Part shown: positions 42,504-51,388 of the stretch, piece after piece
Position numbering within the stretch: the first letter of the stretch is position 1
How the letters are laid out: every line of letters begins with the position of its first letter
Assembly (NCBI GenBank): GCA_900539185.1
Contig: UQBG01000009.1
Location: 1 to 64,000, forward strand
Length of the DNA: 64,000 nt
Origin: an uncultured Clostridium sp.
GTDB taxonomy: Bacteria > Bacillota > Clostridia > Lachnospirales > Lachnospiraceae
Direction of reading: 5' to 3'
The notes under the pieces: generated by a model
Seen by the model: the letters and a program-made list of their open reading frames with translations, nothing else
Told to the model about the DNA's origin: nothing
The model's database searches: none
Program-made: the position numbers and the translations under genes

Positions 42504-43526
42504 CTAAGGTTCCCGCCATTTTAAGCCGCTTTTTTCCGCCAGACGATCCTGCCATTCATATTCTCTTTGTCCTACAAATGGCCGCTTTAGCAAAATCTCG
42601 TTAACGATCTTTTCATTATCTGTTCCATTTCCCATCAAAAAATCGGTAAGATTCTCATACCTTGTTGTAGAAAACGCACCTTTGATCCTCCACCAGGTTA
42701 TCGGACTCGGACGCTCTGAAGATTCTTCTGTTTCTACTACCAATTCCTCTATATCCCTCATCGGAATCCGATACTTCCAGGTTTCTCCTCGCCACAAGCC
42801 TTCGTTATTCATATTTGAACATATATGTCTCCATGGAACAACCGACGCCATAGCATCCGTTGTCAACTGCATACTTCGCGGTCCGCAAATAATACTCAAT
42901 TCATCGCCGGACAAATCCAGTTTCATTCTTCCTTCAGCCCTCAATGCAATTCTGTTTTCTCTCTGTTTTACAAATGTTCCCCACGTTTGCTCCATCGGTG
43001 TCTGCCACAATCGGGCCAGTTCATCGATCTGTATGCAATCTATCTGGCTCAGAACATAAGCATCTTCCAATATTAGTTCTCCATTACCACTATATACATT
43101 TGTTCTATGACTTCCGGAAATTGGTATACCATATTTCTTTGCAGACATTTCGGGTTTGCCCTTTTCGTTGCTTTTCTGTAGTACTTTTCCACTAACCGCC
43201 TGTAATGCCTTTCCTATTTCTTCATATCCAACCACGCTGGCAGGAATGTATCGATATGCATCAGCCCCGCTTAGCATCTTTTCATATTTGAGATTATTTA
43301 CCGTACCATAGATTGCAATTCCTCCGCCGTTCATGTCAACCAATCGCTCTATATCTCTATAAAAGATATATTCGGACTCACCCGTCAGACGTCCCATATA
43401 TTCAATTGGATTGATTGATAGCAGATCATCATTAAATTCATATATTCTGCTATCCGTCTGCATCAAACGGCAAATCTTTTTGCTTTCCTTCGTCCCATTT
43501 TCTTTAACACTATAATACCAATACAC
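42504..43526 (-). CDS. Unrecognised 340-residue soluble protein
   Basis: I do not recognise this protein. It has no signal peptide, membrane segment or Cys cluster. It is rich in Trp and Tyr (WYYSV, LWRGETWKYRIP, ITWWRIKG, YEWQDR) and looks like a mixed alpha/beta fold; the middle has SGNGELILEDAYVL and LDLSGDELSIICGPRSM. The start is GTG 43526 with a strong AAGGGGGG six bases ahead. It lies 12 bases after the thioesterase gene and ends about 40 bases before the ileS promoter, so it is the last gene of the HAD > membrane protein > thioesterase run. It looks more AT-rich than its neighbours and could be acquired. Confidence 0.6.
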   Translation of the reverse strand: MYWYYSVKENGTKESKKICRLMQTDSRIYEFNDDLLSINPIEYMGRLTGESEYIFYRDIERLVDMNGGGIAIYGTVNNLKYEKMLSGADAYRYIPASVVGYEEIGKALQAVSGKVLQKSNEKGKPEMSAKKYGIPISGSHRTNVYSGNGELILEDAYVLSQIDCIQIDELARLWQTPMEQTWGTFVKQRENRIALRAEGRMKLDLSGDELSIICGPRSMQLTTDAMASVVPWRHICSNMNNEGLWRGETWKYRIPMRDIEELVVETEESSERPSPITWWRIKGAFSTTRYENLTDFLMGNGTDNEKIVNEILLKRPFVGQREYEWQDRLAEKSGLKWREP

Positions 43527-43538
43527 CGTAACCCCCCT

Positions 43539-43952
43539 TTACTCGTCCATCGCCTGCACCAGTCGTTCATGCAGTTCCGGATACATCCGCTTTAATGAGA
43601 TCGGCTTCCCATTCCGATCGGTAAAGCAGTGTTTACTCTTCCCTGTTGTCCGCAGTTCTCCGGTCTTTTTGTCCCGTACCTCGTATGTAACATAGAACTT
43701 CACTCCGGTATAGTCGGTAAAACGTGTATATACCTGCACTACATCCTCAAAGTGAACCATCGACTTATAGGTACAGGTCACCTCCATGACCGGACTGATG
43801 ATTCCCATCTCCTCACACTTCCTGTAGTCGATTCCGATCTCCTTTAGAAACTGAATTCTCGCCGACTCAAACCACCGCAGATAGTTGGAATGATGGATGA
43901 TTCCCATCTGATCCGTCTCATAATACTGTGCTTCATGTTCGTATATCGTCAT
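43539..43952 (-). CDS. Acyl-CoA thioesterase, 4HBT/YbgC family
   Basis: The protein has 137 residues and is a single hot-dog domain. The catalytic pattern YYETDQMGIIHHSNYLRWFESARIQFLKEIG is the YbgC signature (Y-x-D-x-x-G-x-V-x-H-x-x-Y) with Asp and His present. It hydrolyses acyl-CoA or acyl-ACP thioesters in the cytoplasm. It sits 11 bases after a small membrane protein gene. Confidence 0.9.
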   Translation of the reverse strand: MTIYEHEAQYYETDQMGIIHHSNYLRWFESARIQFLKEIGIDYRKCEEMGIISPVMEVTCTYKSMVHFEDVVQVYTRFTDYTGVKFYVTYEVRDKKTGELRTTGKSKHCFTDRNGKPISLKRMYPELHERLVQAMDE

Positions 43953-43963
43953 TGTTCTTTCTC

Positions 43964-44332
43964 CTACCAGCCGATGATATTTCCGGTTCCCATCAGGGCA
44001 TTTACCACTTTATGTACAAAAGCAGAATCCGGGTTAATATAGGTTCCGTACATTACAAAGGTTCCCGGAACCGCCAGAACGCAGCTAATGATCCCCACCA
44101 CGATCGCGATCTTGGCCAGTACCGGACGGGTGCCATCCTCCCGCTTTGCCTTCACTGCCAGTACGAGCCCCAGTACTGCCGGGATCACACCAAAGCTCAG
44201 CAAAGACGCTGGCAGTGCTACCACCGCTGCCAGACATGCCACAAACGCCTGCCGGTCTACCCGCTTTGCCTGTTGGAATCCGCCACCTATCGCCAGACGG
44301 CGGTTACTTTTATTCATATTCTTATTTTTCAT
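43964..44332 (-). CDS. Small membrane protein, DUF4190-like
   Basis: The protein has 122 residues. A basic N-terminus leads to two or three transmembrane helices (about 28-60 and 72-95) with GVIPAVLGLVLAVKAKREDGTRPVLAKIAIVVGIIS, the pattern of DUF4190-type proteins of unknown role. It is between the HAD and thioesterase genes in one run, with AGGAG before the start. Confidence 0.65.
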   Translation of the reverse strand: MKNKNMNKSNRRLAIGGGFQQAKRVDRQAFVACLAAVVALPASLLSFGVIPAVLGLVLAVKAKREDGTRPVLAKIAIVVGIISCVLAVPGTFVMYGTYINPDSAFVHKVVNALMGTGNIIGW

Positions 44333-44399
44333 GTATCTTCTCCTGTTGTATCCTCTTGATTTGTGCCAAAGGGTATTTTGCCCCTGCTATCTGCTATCA

Positions 44400-45050
44400 T
44401 TATATTCCTTTTGCAAATATCTTCTCGGCAGCTCCTCTTAGCTGTGTCAGATCCTCAATAACCGGCACCGGTGCATCTACCTGACCGAACCCATAGCCTG
44501 CCAGTATAAATGGAATCCCAGCCTTACATGCCGAATCATAATCTCCCTGAATATCGCCCAGATATACTGCTTGATCCAGATGATTCCGGTCACACACCAG
44601 ACGGATATTGTCGCCCTTTTGCAACCCGGTATTCCCAAAGCTCTCAAAGTCCCGAAAATACGAATCCAGCTTATGATATTCCAGAAACGCCTCGATATAT
44701 CCTACCTGGCAGTTACTTACTACAGCCAGAAAATAGTCCTTTGACAGATCCGCAAGTACCTCCTCCAGATGTGGAAACAATACACCGCCATGCTGTCTTA
44801 TATAATCATTCTCATAAGTCTCACAGGCCCTCATGATCTCCTGTACCCGTTCCTCCGGCAACCCTTGTCCCCGGAAGCACCGTCTGCCGATCTCATCCAT
44901 TGGAAGTCCCATGAAGCCCTGCATGTCTTCAATCGTGATCTGCCGGTCTGTATCCGGCTGCTTTTGCAGCACTTCATTCCATGATTCTACCACCTGACGG
45001 CTGGAGTCCCAGAGCGTGCCATCCAGATCAAATAATATTCCCTGTTTCAT
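44400..45050 (-). CDS. HAD family phosphatase (PGP/beta-phosphoglucomutase-like)
   Basis: The protein has 216 residues. Motif I is FDLDGTLWDSS at residues 6-16 with nucleophile Asp and the second Asp; the helical cap follows (QGFMGLPMDEIGRRCF); motif II is VVSNCQ, motif III KGDN, and motif IV YLGDIQGDYDSACKAG. It probably removes phosphate from a small sugar phosphate or nucleotide; the substrate is not evident. Confidence 0.88.
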   Translation of the reverse strand: MKQGILFDLDGTLWDSSRQVVESWNEVLQKQPDTDRQITIEDMQGFMGLPMDEIGRRCFRGQGLPEERVQEIMRACETYENDYIRQHGGVLFPHLEEVLADLSKDYFLAVVSNCQVGYIEAFLEYHKLDSYFRDFESFGNTGLQKGDNIRLVCDRNHLDQAVYLGDIQGDYDSACKAGIPFILAGYGFGQVDAPVPVIEDLTQLRGAAEKIFAKGI

Positions 45051-45193
45051 CGCTTCGATTCCCTTCTATATCTGTTTACCTGATAGTGATAGTATATCCT
45101 ACTCTCGTCTAAAAATAAATAAAAATAAGATGAAATAAAAATACTCCCATTTCGGAATTGTGTACCTATGGGAAATGAACTTATGAATATACA

Positions 45194-45222
45194 TTGCAAA
45201 CAGCAGACATCTATTTTATAAT
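45194..45222 (+). promoter_or_regulatory. Sigma-A promoter of the traX-GNAT cassette
   Basis: TTGCAA (45194-45199), 17 bases, TATAAT (45217-45222), about 25 bases before the first start. Confidence 0.7.
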
Positions 45223-45246
45223 CAAATATAAAAATCGGAATTTGAG

Positions 45247-46008
45247 GTGGTAAAAACGGAAACAAAAATGGCGTATGGTAACCCAAAATTAAACAGAGAT
45301 GTTATTAAATATATAGCCATGTTGACTATGCTGCTGAATCATATTTCACAAGTCTTTATGAAATCAGGATATTTTCTGTCGGAGCTATTTCTGGACATAG
45401 GGTACTTTACAGCAATTACAATGTGTTACTTTCTTGTAGAGGGCTTTCAATATACTCATTCAAAAAAGAATTATGCTATTAGACTGCTAATATTTGCCTT
45501 GATTTCTGAAATCCCATATTGTATGGCGTTTACAACAAACGGAGTGTTAGAATTTCAAGGTTTGAATATGTTATTTACATTGCTGATATGTTTTATGATT
45601 CTGATTGTGAATGATAAAGTATCAAATAAATTTTTAAAAGATATATGTATCTTGGGATTGATAATACTTTCCTTATTCTGCGACTGGGCATTATTGGCAC
45701 CAATATTTACACTGTTGTTTATATGGAGTAGCGGATTAAGAAATAAGATAAAATATACATTCATTATTTCAATGTTGTTATTTGGACTTTTTAATTTTGC
45801 AGGTGGTATTGGAAGATTTTCGCTTGGTACAAATATTGCTTATGCATTAGGAAGTATGTCAGGAATTGCTCTTGCAGGAATTGTAATTTTATATTTCTAT
45901 AATGGCAAGCGAATGAAAAAGGGGAAAGTATTCTCCAAGTGGTTTTTCTATTTATTTTATCCTGTGCATCTTCTAATATTAGGTTTGATTAGAATTTATT
46001 GTTTATAA
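45247..46008 (+). CDS. TraX family membrane protein
   Basis: The protein has 253 residues with about eight hydrophobic helices. It opens NRDVIKYIAMLTMLLNHIS and contains GYFTAITMCYFLVEGFQYT and YAIRLLIFALISEIPYCMAF, the TraX family pattern known from F-pilin acetylation, while most Firmicute members have no assigned target. The start may be GTG 45247 or ATG 45268; GAGGTGG overlaps the first. Codon use is strongly A/T-ended, unlike the flanking genes, and it forms a two-gene cassette with a GNAT acetyltransferase, so recent transfer is likely. Confidence 0.85.
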   Translation: MVKTETKMAYGNPKLNRDVIKYIAMLTMLLNHISQVFMKSGYFLSELFLDIGYFTAITMCYFLVEGFQYTHSKKNYAIRLLIFALISEIPYCMAFTTNGVLEFQGLNMLFTLLICFMILIVNDKVSNKFLKDICILGLIILSLFCDWALLAPIFTLLFIWSSGLRNKIKYTFIISMLLFGLFNFAGGIGRFSLGTNIAYALGSMSGIALAGIVILYFYNGKRMKKGKVFSKWFFYLFYPVHLLILGLIRIYCL

Positions 46009-46038
46009 ATTAACTTCCAAATTGACGGAGTAATGGAT

Positions 46039-46482
46039 ATGAAAATCAGAGAAGTGAATGAGAATAAAAAGCAATTTATAGCATTATTGTTATTAGCTGA
46101 TGAGCAGGAAAATATGATTGATTGCTATCTTGAAAAAGGTACTATGTATGTACTTGAAGATGGCGATGTAAAAGCTGAATGTGTTGTCACCGATGAAGGT
46201 AACGAAATACTTGAAATTAAAAATATTGCAGTCGATCCGGAAAATCAGGGAAAGGGATATGGGAAAGCTTTGATTGACTTCCTTGCAAGTAAATATGCAG
46301 ATAAATATTCTGCTTTGCAGGTTGGAACAGGTGACAGCCCGTTGACCGTACCGTTTTATGAAAAATGCGGATTTGTCCGTTCGCACAATATTCCGAATTT
46401 CTTTACGGACAATTATGACCACCCAATTTATGAGAGTGGTGTACAGTTAATAGATATGGTATATTTGCAAAGATGTTTATAA
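46039..46482 (+). CDS. GNAT family N-acetyltransferase
   Basis: The protein has 147 residues. The acetyl-CoA loop is NIAVDPENQGKGYGKALIDFL (Q/R-x-x-G-x-G/A) and the C-terminal part has PFYEKCGF. It transfers acetyl groups to an unknown amine. I choose ATG 46039 because GGAG lies eight bases ahead; ATG 46033 is too close to it. Like traX it is AT-rich, and both genes share direction with 30 bases between. Confidence 0.85.
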   Translation: MKIREVNENKKQFIALLLLADEQENMIDCYLEKGTMYVLEDGDVKAECVVTDEGNEILEIKNIAVDPENQGKGYGKALIDFLASKYADKYSALQVGTGDSPLTVPFYEKCGFVRSHNIPNFFTDNYDHPIYESGVQLIDMVYLQRCL

Positions 46483-46835
46483 CTTCTGGTTGAATAACCG
46501 TTAGGTAAGTTCAGATTCAATAAACCTATGTGTAAATTTTTGGTGGTTACTAATTTTGATTGCATTAACTATTGTAACGATATCAATTGTGAATAAAATT
46601 CTAGGGCTGCCTCACCTCCTAAGAGTGGTAGCCTTTCTAAAATTCAAATCTAATATATTACAAGACAACTTAAAGCAAAAATGAATAAAACATGTAGAAA
46701 CGAATAAATGTACATGTTAGTTTAATCTAATAGGCAGTAGGAACACTTTTCCGAAAAGGGAGTAAAAATAGGAACAACAAAAGCGGAGCCATTAGACTCC
46801 GCTTCTTGTTGTTCTCTGAAAGGATTAGACTGTCA
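46483..46835. other. AT-rich intergenic stretch, no convincing gene
   Basis: This 353-base gap ends with the terminator of the downstream minus-strand gene. A plus-strand frame without an ATG (46541-46684) reads WWLLILIALTIVTISIVNK then LPHLLRVVAFLKFK, like the end of a membrane protein, and may be debris of the acquired cassette. I see no RNA gene or repeat. Confidence 0.4.
46773..46813 (-). terminator. Terminator of the Tic20-like gene
   Basis: AACAACAAAAGCGGAG pairs with CTCCGCTTCTTGTTGTT (one mismatch) around ccattaga, 23 bases after the stop codon; a T-run is weak on the minus strand. Confidence 0.7.
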
Positions 46836-47096
46836 TTACTTAATGATAGTTAAACCACCAATCAATGGTAATGGCTCGTCATCTTCCTGAATAGCCTTAA
46901 TCAGTCCCCAGATTGCAAAGATAGATGCTGCTACCTGAGTAATACCGATCGGGATAATTGCTGCAATGTTGCAGATCAAAGCCTGATTCAAATGTTGCTT
47001 CAGTCCTGGATCGTTATCCTTATCTGCTGAAAAGAATACTACTAACCAGCCTATCCATGTAATATAACTAAGAATTCTAGCTGTCTTGCCGTTCAT
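46836..47096 (-). CDS. Small membrane protein, Tic20/DUF4870-like
   Basis: The protein has 86 residues and two to three hydrophobic helices. SYITWIGWLVVFFSADKDNDPGLKQHLNQALICNI has the conserved W-x-x-x-H-x-x-Q/N-A pattern of small DUF4870/Tic20-like proteins. Function is unknown; it stands alone, divergent from malQ, with GAGGAGAG before the start. Confidence 0.7.
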   Translation of the reverse strand: MNGKTARILSYITWIGWLVVFFSADKDNDPGLKQHLNQALICNIAAIIPIGITQVAASIFAIWGLIKAIQEDDEPLPLIGGLTIIK

Positions 47097-47239
47097 GTTA
47101 TCTCTCCTCTCCTCTTAACTTTTAATAAAATATATACAAGTTCATTTTACTTATAAAGCACCGTTCTGTCAATACTGTTACTCATATTTTCTTCTTTTTG
47201 TGCTCTCTTTCCATTCTTTCTTTTTTTTCCTCGTTATTA

Positions 47240-47268
47240 TTGTATTTTCCATCTGTTTTCTGTATAAT
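47240..47268 (+). promoter_or_regulatory. Sigma-A promoter of the malQ operon
   Basis: TTGTAT (47240-47245), 17 bases, TATAAT (47263-47268), about 38 bases before the malQ start. Confidence 0.7.
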
Positions 47269-47305
47269 AAGTAAGTTGTGATAATACATTGAGGAGGATA
47301 ATCCA

Positions 47306-48838
47306 ATGACAAATATAACCGGAGCCGAAACCCCCATAGAAAAATATGCCGGCATTCTGGCTCATCCGACTTCTTTCCCCGGTCCATACGGCATCGGTGA
47401 TCTGGGAGAAGGTGCTTATAGATTTATCGACTTTCTGGAGCAATCCGGTCTGAACCTGTGGCAGGTGCTTCCACTCGGTCACACCGGCTTCGGGGATTCC
47501 CCATATCAGCCATTTTCGTCCTTTGCCGGACAGCCCCTGATCATCAGCCTTGACTTCCTGAAGCAGGTTCACCTGCTGTATGACAGTGATTTTTCCGATA
47601 TGCCAGACTGGGATCCGGTACAGATTAATTATGGCGCTCTGATCGAATTCAAGACACGTCTGTTACATATCGCATACGAACGTTTTCTGGACAAGGAAGT
47701 TCCGGATGACTTTACCGGCAATGCAGAGCTTATGGAACGCTATGATACCTTCTGTGCGAATACCTTCTGGCTGAATGACTATGCCCTGTTTATGGCCGGA
47801 AAGGACTACCATCAGGGAGCACCATGGTATCTGTGGAAGGACTCTCTGAAGAAGCCGACCGAGAAGCAGCGTGCTGCTTGGGAAAAGAAGCTGGAAAAGG
47901 AAATGGGCTACTATAAGTTCATTCAGTTCCTGTTCTATCATGACTGGTCAGCTGTAAAAGAATACGCAAATGAAAAGGGAATCAAGATCGTAGGAGATAT
48001 TCCGATCTTCGTTGCCTGGGACAGTGTCGATGTATGGAGAAACCCGGAATTGTTCAAACTGGACTCTAAGGGCTACCCAACCGTTGTCGCCGGTGTACCG
48101 CCGGACTACTTCAGTGCCACCGGTCAGTTATGGGGAAATCCTCTGTACAACTGGAAGAATCATACAAAGACCGGTTATCAGTGGTGGATTGACCGGATCC
48201 GCTATCAGTTGACTCTGACAGACTTCCTGCGCATCGACCACTTCCGTGGCTTCGATAAATACTGGGCCGTTCCTTACGGAGATGATACTGCAGTAAACGG
48301 CAAATGGGAAGAGGCTCCGGGCGTTAACTTCTTTACAACATTGGAGGCGACTCTGGGCTACAATCTGCCAATTATAGCAGAGGATCTGGGTGAGATCGAT
48401 CATTCCGTTATTGAGCTTCGGGATAAGTTCAGTCTCCCGGGCATGAAGATTCTTCAGTTTGCATTTGAGAATCCGGAAGAAAATCATTTTCTCCCACATA
48501 ACTTTACAAGAAACTGTGTCTGCTATACCGGTACCCATGACAATGACACCACTCTGGGCTGGTATAAAAAGGCTTATGAAGCTTCCAAGGATAAGCTTCG
48601 CCGTTACTTCAGTACCGATGCCAGTGATATCTGCTGGGTTATGATCCGTGCCTGCTTCTCATCAGTTGCAAATATGGCAATCGTTCCGATGCAGGATGTG
48701 CTGTGTCTGGATTCCTGGGCAAGACTGAATACACCGGGCAAAGCAGACGGCAACTGGAGCTGGCGGTTTACAGAAGCGGATTTAAATGATAAATTAGCAG
48801 AAAGACTGTATGAAACTGCCAAGCTGTACGGCAGGTAG
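47306..48838 (+). CDS. malQ: 4-alpha-glucanotransferase (GH77)
   Basis: The protein has 510 residues, the length of the short bacterial type. Family marks are GPYGIGDLGEGAYRFIDFLEQSGLNLWQVLPLGHTGFGDSPYQ, the catalytic nucleophile Asp in LRIDHFRGF, the acid/base Glu in IIAEDLGEI, and the C-terminal YTGTHDNDT. It disproportionates maltodextrins and works with glycogen phosphorylase. Strong GAGGAGG site. plsC follows after nine bases. Confidence 0.94.
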   Translation: MTNITGAETPIEKYAGILAHPTSFPGPYGIGDLGEGAYRFIDFLEQSGLNLWQVLPLGHTGFGDSPYQPFSSFAGQPLIISLDFLKQVHLLYDSDFSDMPDWDPVQINYGALIEFKTRLLHIAYERFLDKEVPDDFTGNAELMERYDTFCANTFWLNDYALFMAGKDYHQGAPWYLWKDSLKKPTEKQRAAWEKKLEKEMGYYKFIQFLFYHDWSAVKEYANEKGIKIVGDIPIFVAWDSVDVWRNPELFKLDSKGYPTVVAGVPPDYFSATGQLWGNPLYNWKNHTKTGYQWWIDRIRYQLTLTDFLRIDHFRGFDKYWAVPYGDDTAVNGKWEEAPGVNFFTTLEATLGYNLPIIAEDLGEIDHSVIELRDKFSLPGMKILQFAFENPEENHFLPHNFTRNCVCYTGTHDNDTTLGWYKKAYEASKDKLRRYFSTDASDICWVMIRACFSSVANMAIVPMQDVLCLDSWARLNTPGKADGNWSWRFTEADLNDKLAERLYETAKLYGR

Positions 48839-48847
48839 GAGGTTTAC

Positions 48848-49636
48848 ATGAAAACAAATATCCGGACGATCCTGTGTCTACTGTTTGTAGCCTTGTTTCT
48901 GATCCTGTCTATGCCTCTGCATCTGGTGCTGTGGCTGATCGGACGCAAGAAACCAATGACAAAATATCGCGTATCGTATAAGGTTATACGCTGGGCATTC
49001 CGTGTTGTATTCGGCATCTGCGGTATCCGGGTACACAGCTTCGGAAGCGAACGGATCCCTCAGGATACCCCTGTGTTATTTGTCAGCAACCACAGAAGCA
49101 ATCTGGATATCCTGTTGATTCAGACCACTGCCGGTGTTCCGGTAGGCTTTGTTGCAAAGAAGGAACTGGGAAAGATTCCACTTCTCGGATTCTGGATGAG
49201 CGATATCGGATGTGTCTTCCTTGACCGAATGAATATTAAGTCTGCTGTCAAAAGCATGACCGAGGGCGCTGCCCATATTGAAACCGGCTGCTCCATGGCG
49301 ATCTGCCCGGAGGGTACCAGAGGACATGATGCAGACATGAAGCCATTTAAGGATGGCAGTATGAAGATTGCAACAAAGGCCAAGGTTCCGATCGTTCCGG
49401 TTGCAGTGATCGGAACAGACGACTGTCTGGAAAACAATGCAGGTCTAAAGGTAACGAAAGGGCATATGACGGTTGTTTACGGTGAACCGATCGATCTGAA
49501 TGCTCTGGATCCTGAGGACAAGAAGCATCTGGGGGCCTATACTCAGAAATATGTAAAAGAACTGTATGATTCACACAAGGCTGAGCATGACGCTCTCTGC
49601 CAAAAACAGAATCAACACAAAACAGCAAATGAATGA
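48848..49636 (+). CDS. plsC: 1-acyl-sn-glycerol-3-phosphate acyltransferase (PlsC family)
   Basis: The protein has 262 residues. An N-terminal membrane helix (about 8-30) is followed by motif I SNHRSNLD (His-x4-Asp), motif II near DRMNIKSAVKSM, motif III CPEGTRG and motif IV PIVPVAVIG. It acylates lysophosphatidic acid at the membrane to form phosphatidic acid. Co-transcribed with malQ and the next gene. Confidence 0.9.
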   Translation: MKTNIRTILCLLFVALFLILSMPLHLVLWLIGRKKPMTKYRVSYKVIRWAFRVVFGICGIRVHSFGSERIPQDTPVLFVSNHRSNLDILLIQTTAGVPVGFVAKKELGKIPLLGFWMSDIGCVFLDRMNIKSAVKSMTEGAAHIETGCSMAICPEGTRGHDADMKPFKDGSMKIATKAKVPIVPVAVIGTDDCLENNAGLKVTKGHMTVVYGEPIDLNALDPEDKKHLGAYTQKYVKELYDSHKAEHDALCQKQNQHKTANE

Positions 49637-49657
49637 AAATGAAATGGAGGGAAGCCC

Positions 49658-50221
49658 ATGAATCCAGTAAATCCATGGATAATAGTAGGAATCGTCCTGG
49701 TTGTCTTAATCGGCGTAATGGTCGCATTATACATCTGGGGAAATAAAATGCAGAAGAAGCAGATGGCTCAAAAAGAAGAAATGGCCGCAGCAGCACAGCC
49801 GGTCACTATGCTGATCATAGATAAGAAATTCATGAAAATGAAGGATGCCAAGCTGCCAAAGGTTGTTCTGGATCAAACGCCAAAGCGTTATATGAATTCT
49901 AAGATACCGGTTGTTAAGGCTAAGATCGGTCCGCAGATCATGACCCTGATCGCAGATGACGGTATTTTTGATGAACTGCCAACAAAGGGCGAGGTAAAGG
50001 CCATGGTCAGTGGCATCTACATTATCAGCGTCAAGAATGTACGTGGTAAGATCGCTCCTAAGGATGAGAAAAAGAAGAAGAGCTTCGGCGCAAAGCTTCG
50101 CAAGAAACAGGGTGAATACCAGAAGCTGATGGCAGAAGAAGAAAAGGCTAAGGCAACCGAGAAGGAAGCTAAGGCTCGTGCAAAGGCGCAGAAGGAAGCC
50201 GCAAAAAAGATTACAAAATAA
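49658..50221 (+). CDS. Unrecognised membrane protein with basic coiled tail
   Basis: The protein has 187 residues. An N-terminal transmembrane helix (about 8-28, IIVGIVLVVLIGVMVALYIWG) is followed by a Met/Lys-rich hinge, a compact beta domain of about 80 residues (PVTMLIIDKKFMKMKDAKLPKVVL, PVVKAKIGPQIMTLIADDGIFDELPTKGEVKAMVSGIYI), and a tail of about 45 residues rich in Lys, Glu and Ala. I do not recognise the family. As the last gene after plsC it may act at the membrane in lipid or wall metabolism, but the sequence alone does not show it. Confidence 0.7.
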   Translation: MNPVNPWIIVGIVLVVLIGVMVALYIWGNKMQKKQMAQKEEMAAAAQPVTMLIIDKKFMKMKDAKLPKVVLDQTPKRYMNSKIPVVKAKIGPQIMTLIADDGIFDELPTKGEVKAMVSGIYIISVKNVRGKIAPKDEKKKKSFGAKLRKKQGEYQKLMAEEEKAKATEKEAKARAKAQKEAAKKITK

Positions 50222-50246
50222 ACCATATACCATCCGGTATACAGCC

Positions 50247-50291
50247 ACAATGGGCGACACCCTTTATTCCAAAGGTATGTCGCCCATTGTT
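50247..50291. terminator. Bidirectional terminator between convergent genes
   Basis: ACAATGGGCGACA (50247-50259) pairs with TGTCGCCCATTGT (50279-50291), with an inner stem TTT/AAA. It ends both the malQ operon and the ddl-murI operon. T-runs on both sides are weak. Confidence 0.75.
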
Positions 50292-50307
50292 ATATTCATT
50301 TCTGTTC

Positions 50308-50928
50308 TCAATACAATGGATTCTGAAATACATACATCTTCTCATCTGTATCCTCCAGATAATGCGGAAGCCGTATCATACGCTTCTGCTTCCAACACAT
50401 TTCCCGTATAATCTTCAGATACTCATCCGAGATATAATATAAAATCAGCGTTACAACTCTGGCATGCGACTCAATGGATGCCACAATATTCTCCAGTATC
50501 GTAGAAAAATGCTCCGGTGAACAGGGATTGAAGAAGTAAAAGATATTATCCTCCTTATGAATCTTATAATCCTGTGCCTTCATGTGATACAGATGAATCA
50601 TCTCCTCCCGCTCCCGAAATCGCACGGAATAGTACGCCTTATTATCCTGCAACTGCTGATAGAGCTGTGCATCCATCTCGATTCCCTTAGTTTTACATTG
50701 GAAGTAATTATTAAAGAAAAACAAGATCCGTCCCTTCCCACAGCCAAAGTCTACCACACAGTCGGTTGGTTTAATCCGTAGCTGTTCACAGGTTACACTC
50801 AGGGCATCGTACGGTGTTACCTCATAACGGTTATACTCCTCCGGTACACCTTCCTCTTCCCACTCTTCCTCTCTGGTATCCACCCCCAGAAAGGCATCAT
50901 ACATCTTCTCATAATCGTACTCCAGCAT
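50308..50928 (-). CDS. SAM-dependent methyltransferase, class I
   Basis: The protein has 206 residues. Motif I VVDFGCGKGRILFFF (about 57-71) binds SAM, with GIEMDAQLYQQL as the acidic loop. Motif IV appears as FYFFNPCSPEHF, an NPCS variant close to the NPPY-type motif. The substrate is unknown. It is the last gene of the ddl > murI > DUF1934 operon. Confidence 0.85.
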   Translation of the reverse strand: MLEYDYEKMYDAFLGVDTREEEWEEEGVPEEYNRYEVTPYDALSVTCEQLRIKPTDCVVDFGCGKGRILFFFNNYFQCKTKGIEMDAQLYQQLQDNKAYYSVRFREREEMIHLYHMKAQDYKIHKEDNIFYFFNPCSPEHFSTILENIVASIESHARVVTLILYYISDEYLKIIREMCWKQKRMIRLPHYLEDTDEKMYVFQNPLY

Positions 50929-50949
50929 AACGTTCCCCCTTTCGAACCG

Positions 50950-51366
50950 TTACTGAGGTGCCACCCGAAGAAGTATCTCATTTTCCGAAGAATAACGATA
51001 GTTAATCTCCAGTGTATATCGGATATGTACTTCGATGTAGGTCTCCTCCTCCACCAGTGTATACTCGGTTGTCGTCACACCTACAGTCATAGGACCGGCC
51101 GGTGTATTATAATAAGTAACTGTATCCTGATCCGGTCGGAACAGCATCTGGCTGTTTACCGCACCCTTCTTGTTCATCTCAAAGAAGTCCGCATCAAACT
51201 TCAGGGTATTCTTAACTACCTGATTCTCTTCCGGGATCTCTTCATACAGAATATAATGATGTCCGTTTCTCTTATAATAGTTCGCAACTGTCACCAGCTC
51301 GATACTGTCTGACTCTCCTTCGGCAGTCTGACTGCCTACGATCGACAATAATACCTGCTTTGTCAT
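50950..51366 (-). CDS. DUF1934 (YwiB-like) beta-barrel protein
   Basis: The protein has 138 residues with the pattern of the YwiB/DUF1934 family: YYKRNGHHYILYEE, KNTLKFDADFFEMNKKGAVNSQMLF, and HIRYTLEINYRYSSENEILLRV. The fold is lipocalin-like; function is unknown. It lies between murI and the methyltransferase, 22 bases from each. Confidence 0.85.
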   Translation of the reverse strand: MTKQVLLSIVGSQTAEGESDSIELVTVANYYKRNGHHYILYEEIPEENQVVKNTLKFDADFFEMNKKGAVNSQMLFRPDQDTVTYYNTPAGPMTVGVTTTEYTLVEEETYIEVHIRYTLEINYRYSSENEILLRVAPQ

Positions 51367-51388
51367 GCTATCACCTGTCTCATCTATC

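Noticed and set aside
46541..46684. Small membrane-protein gene after the GNAT gene
   Set aside because: The frame has no ATG, GTG or TTG start with a ribosome binding site; kept only as possible debris in the gap entry.
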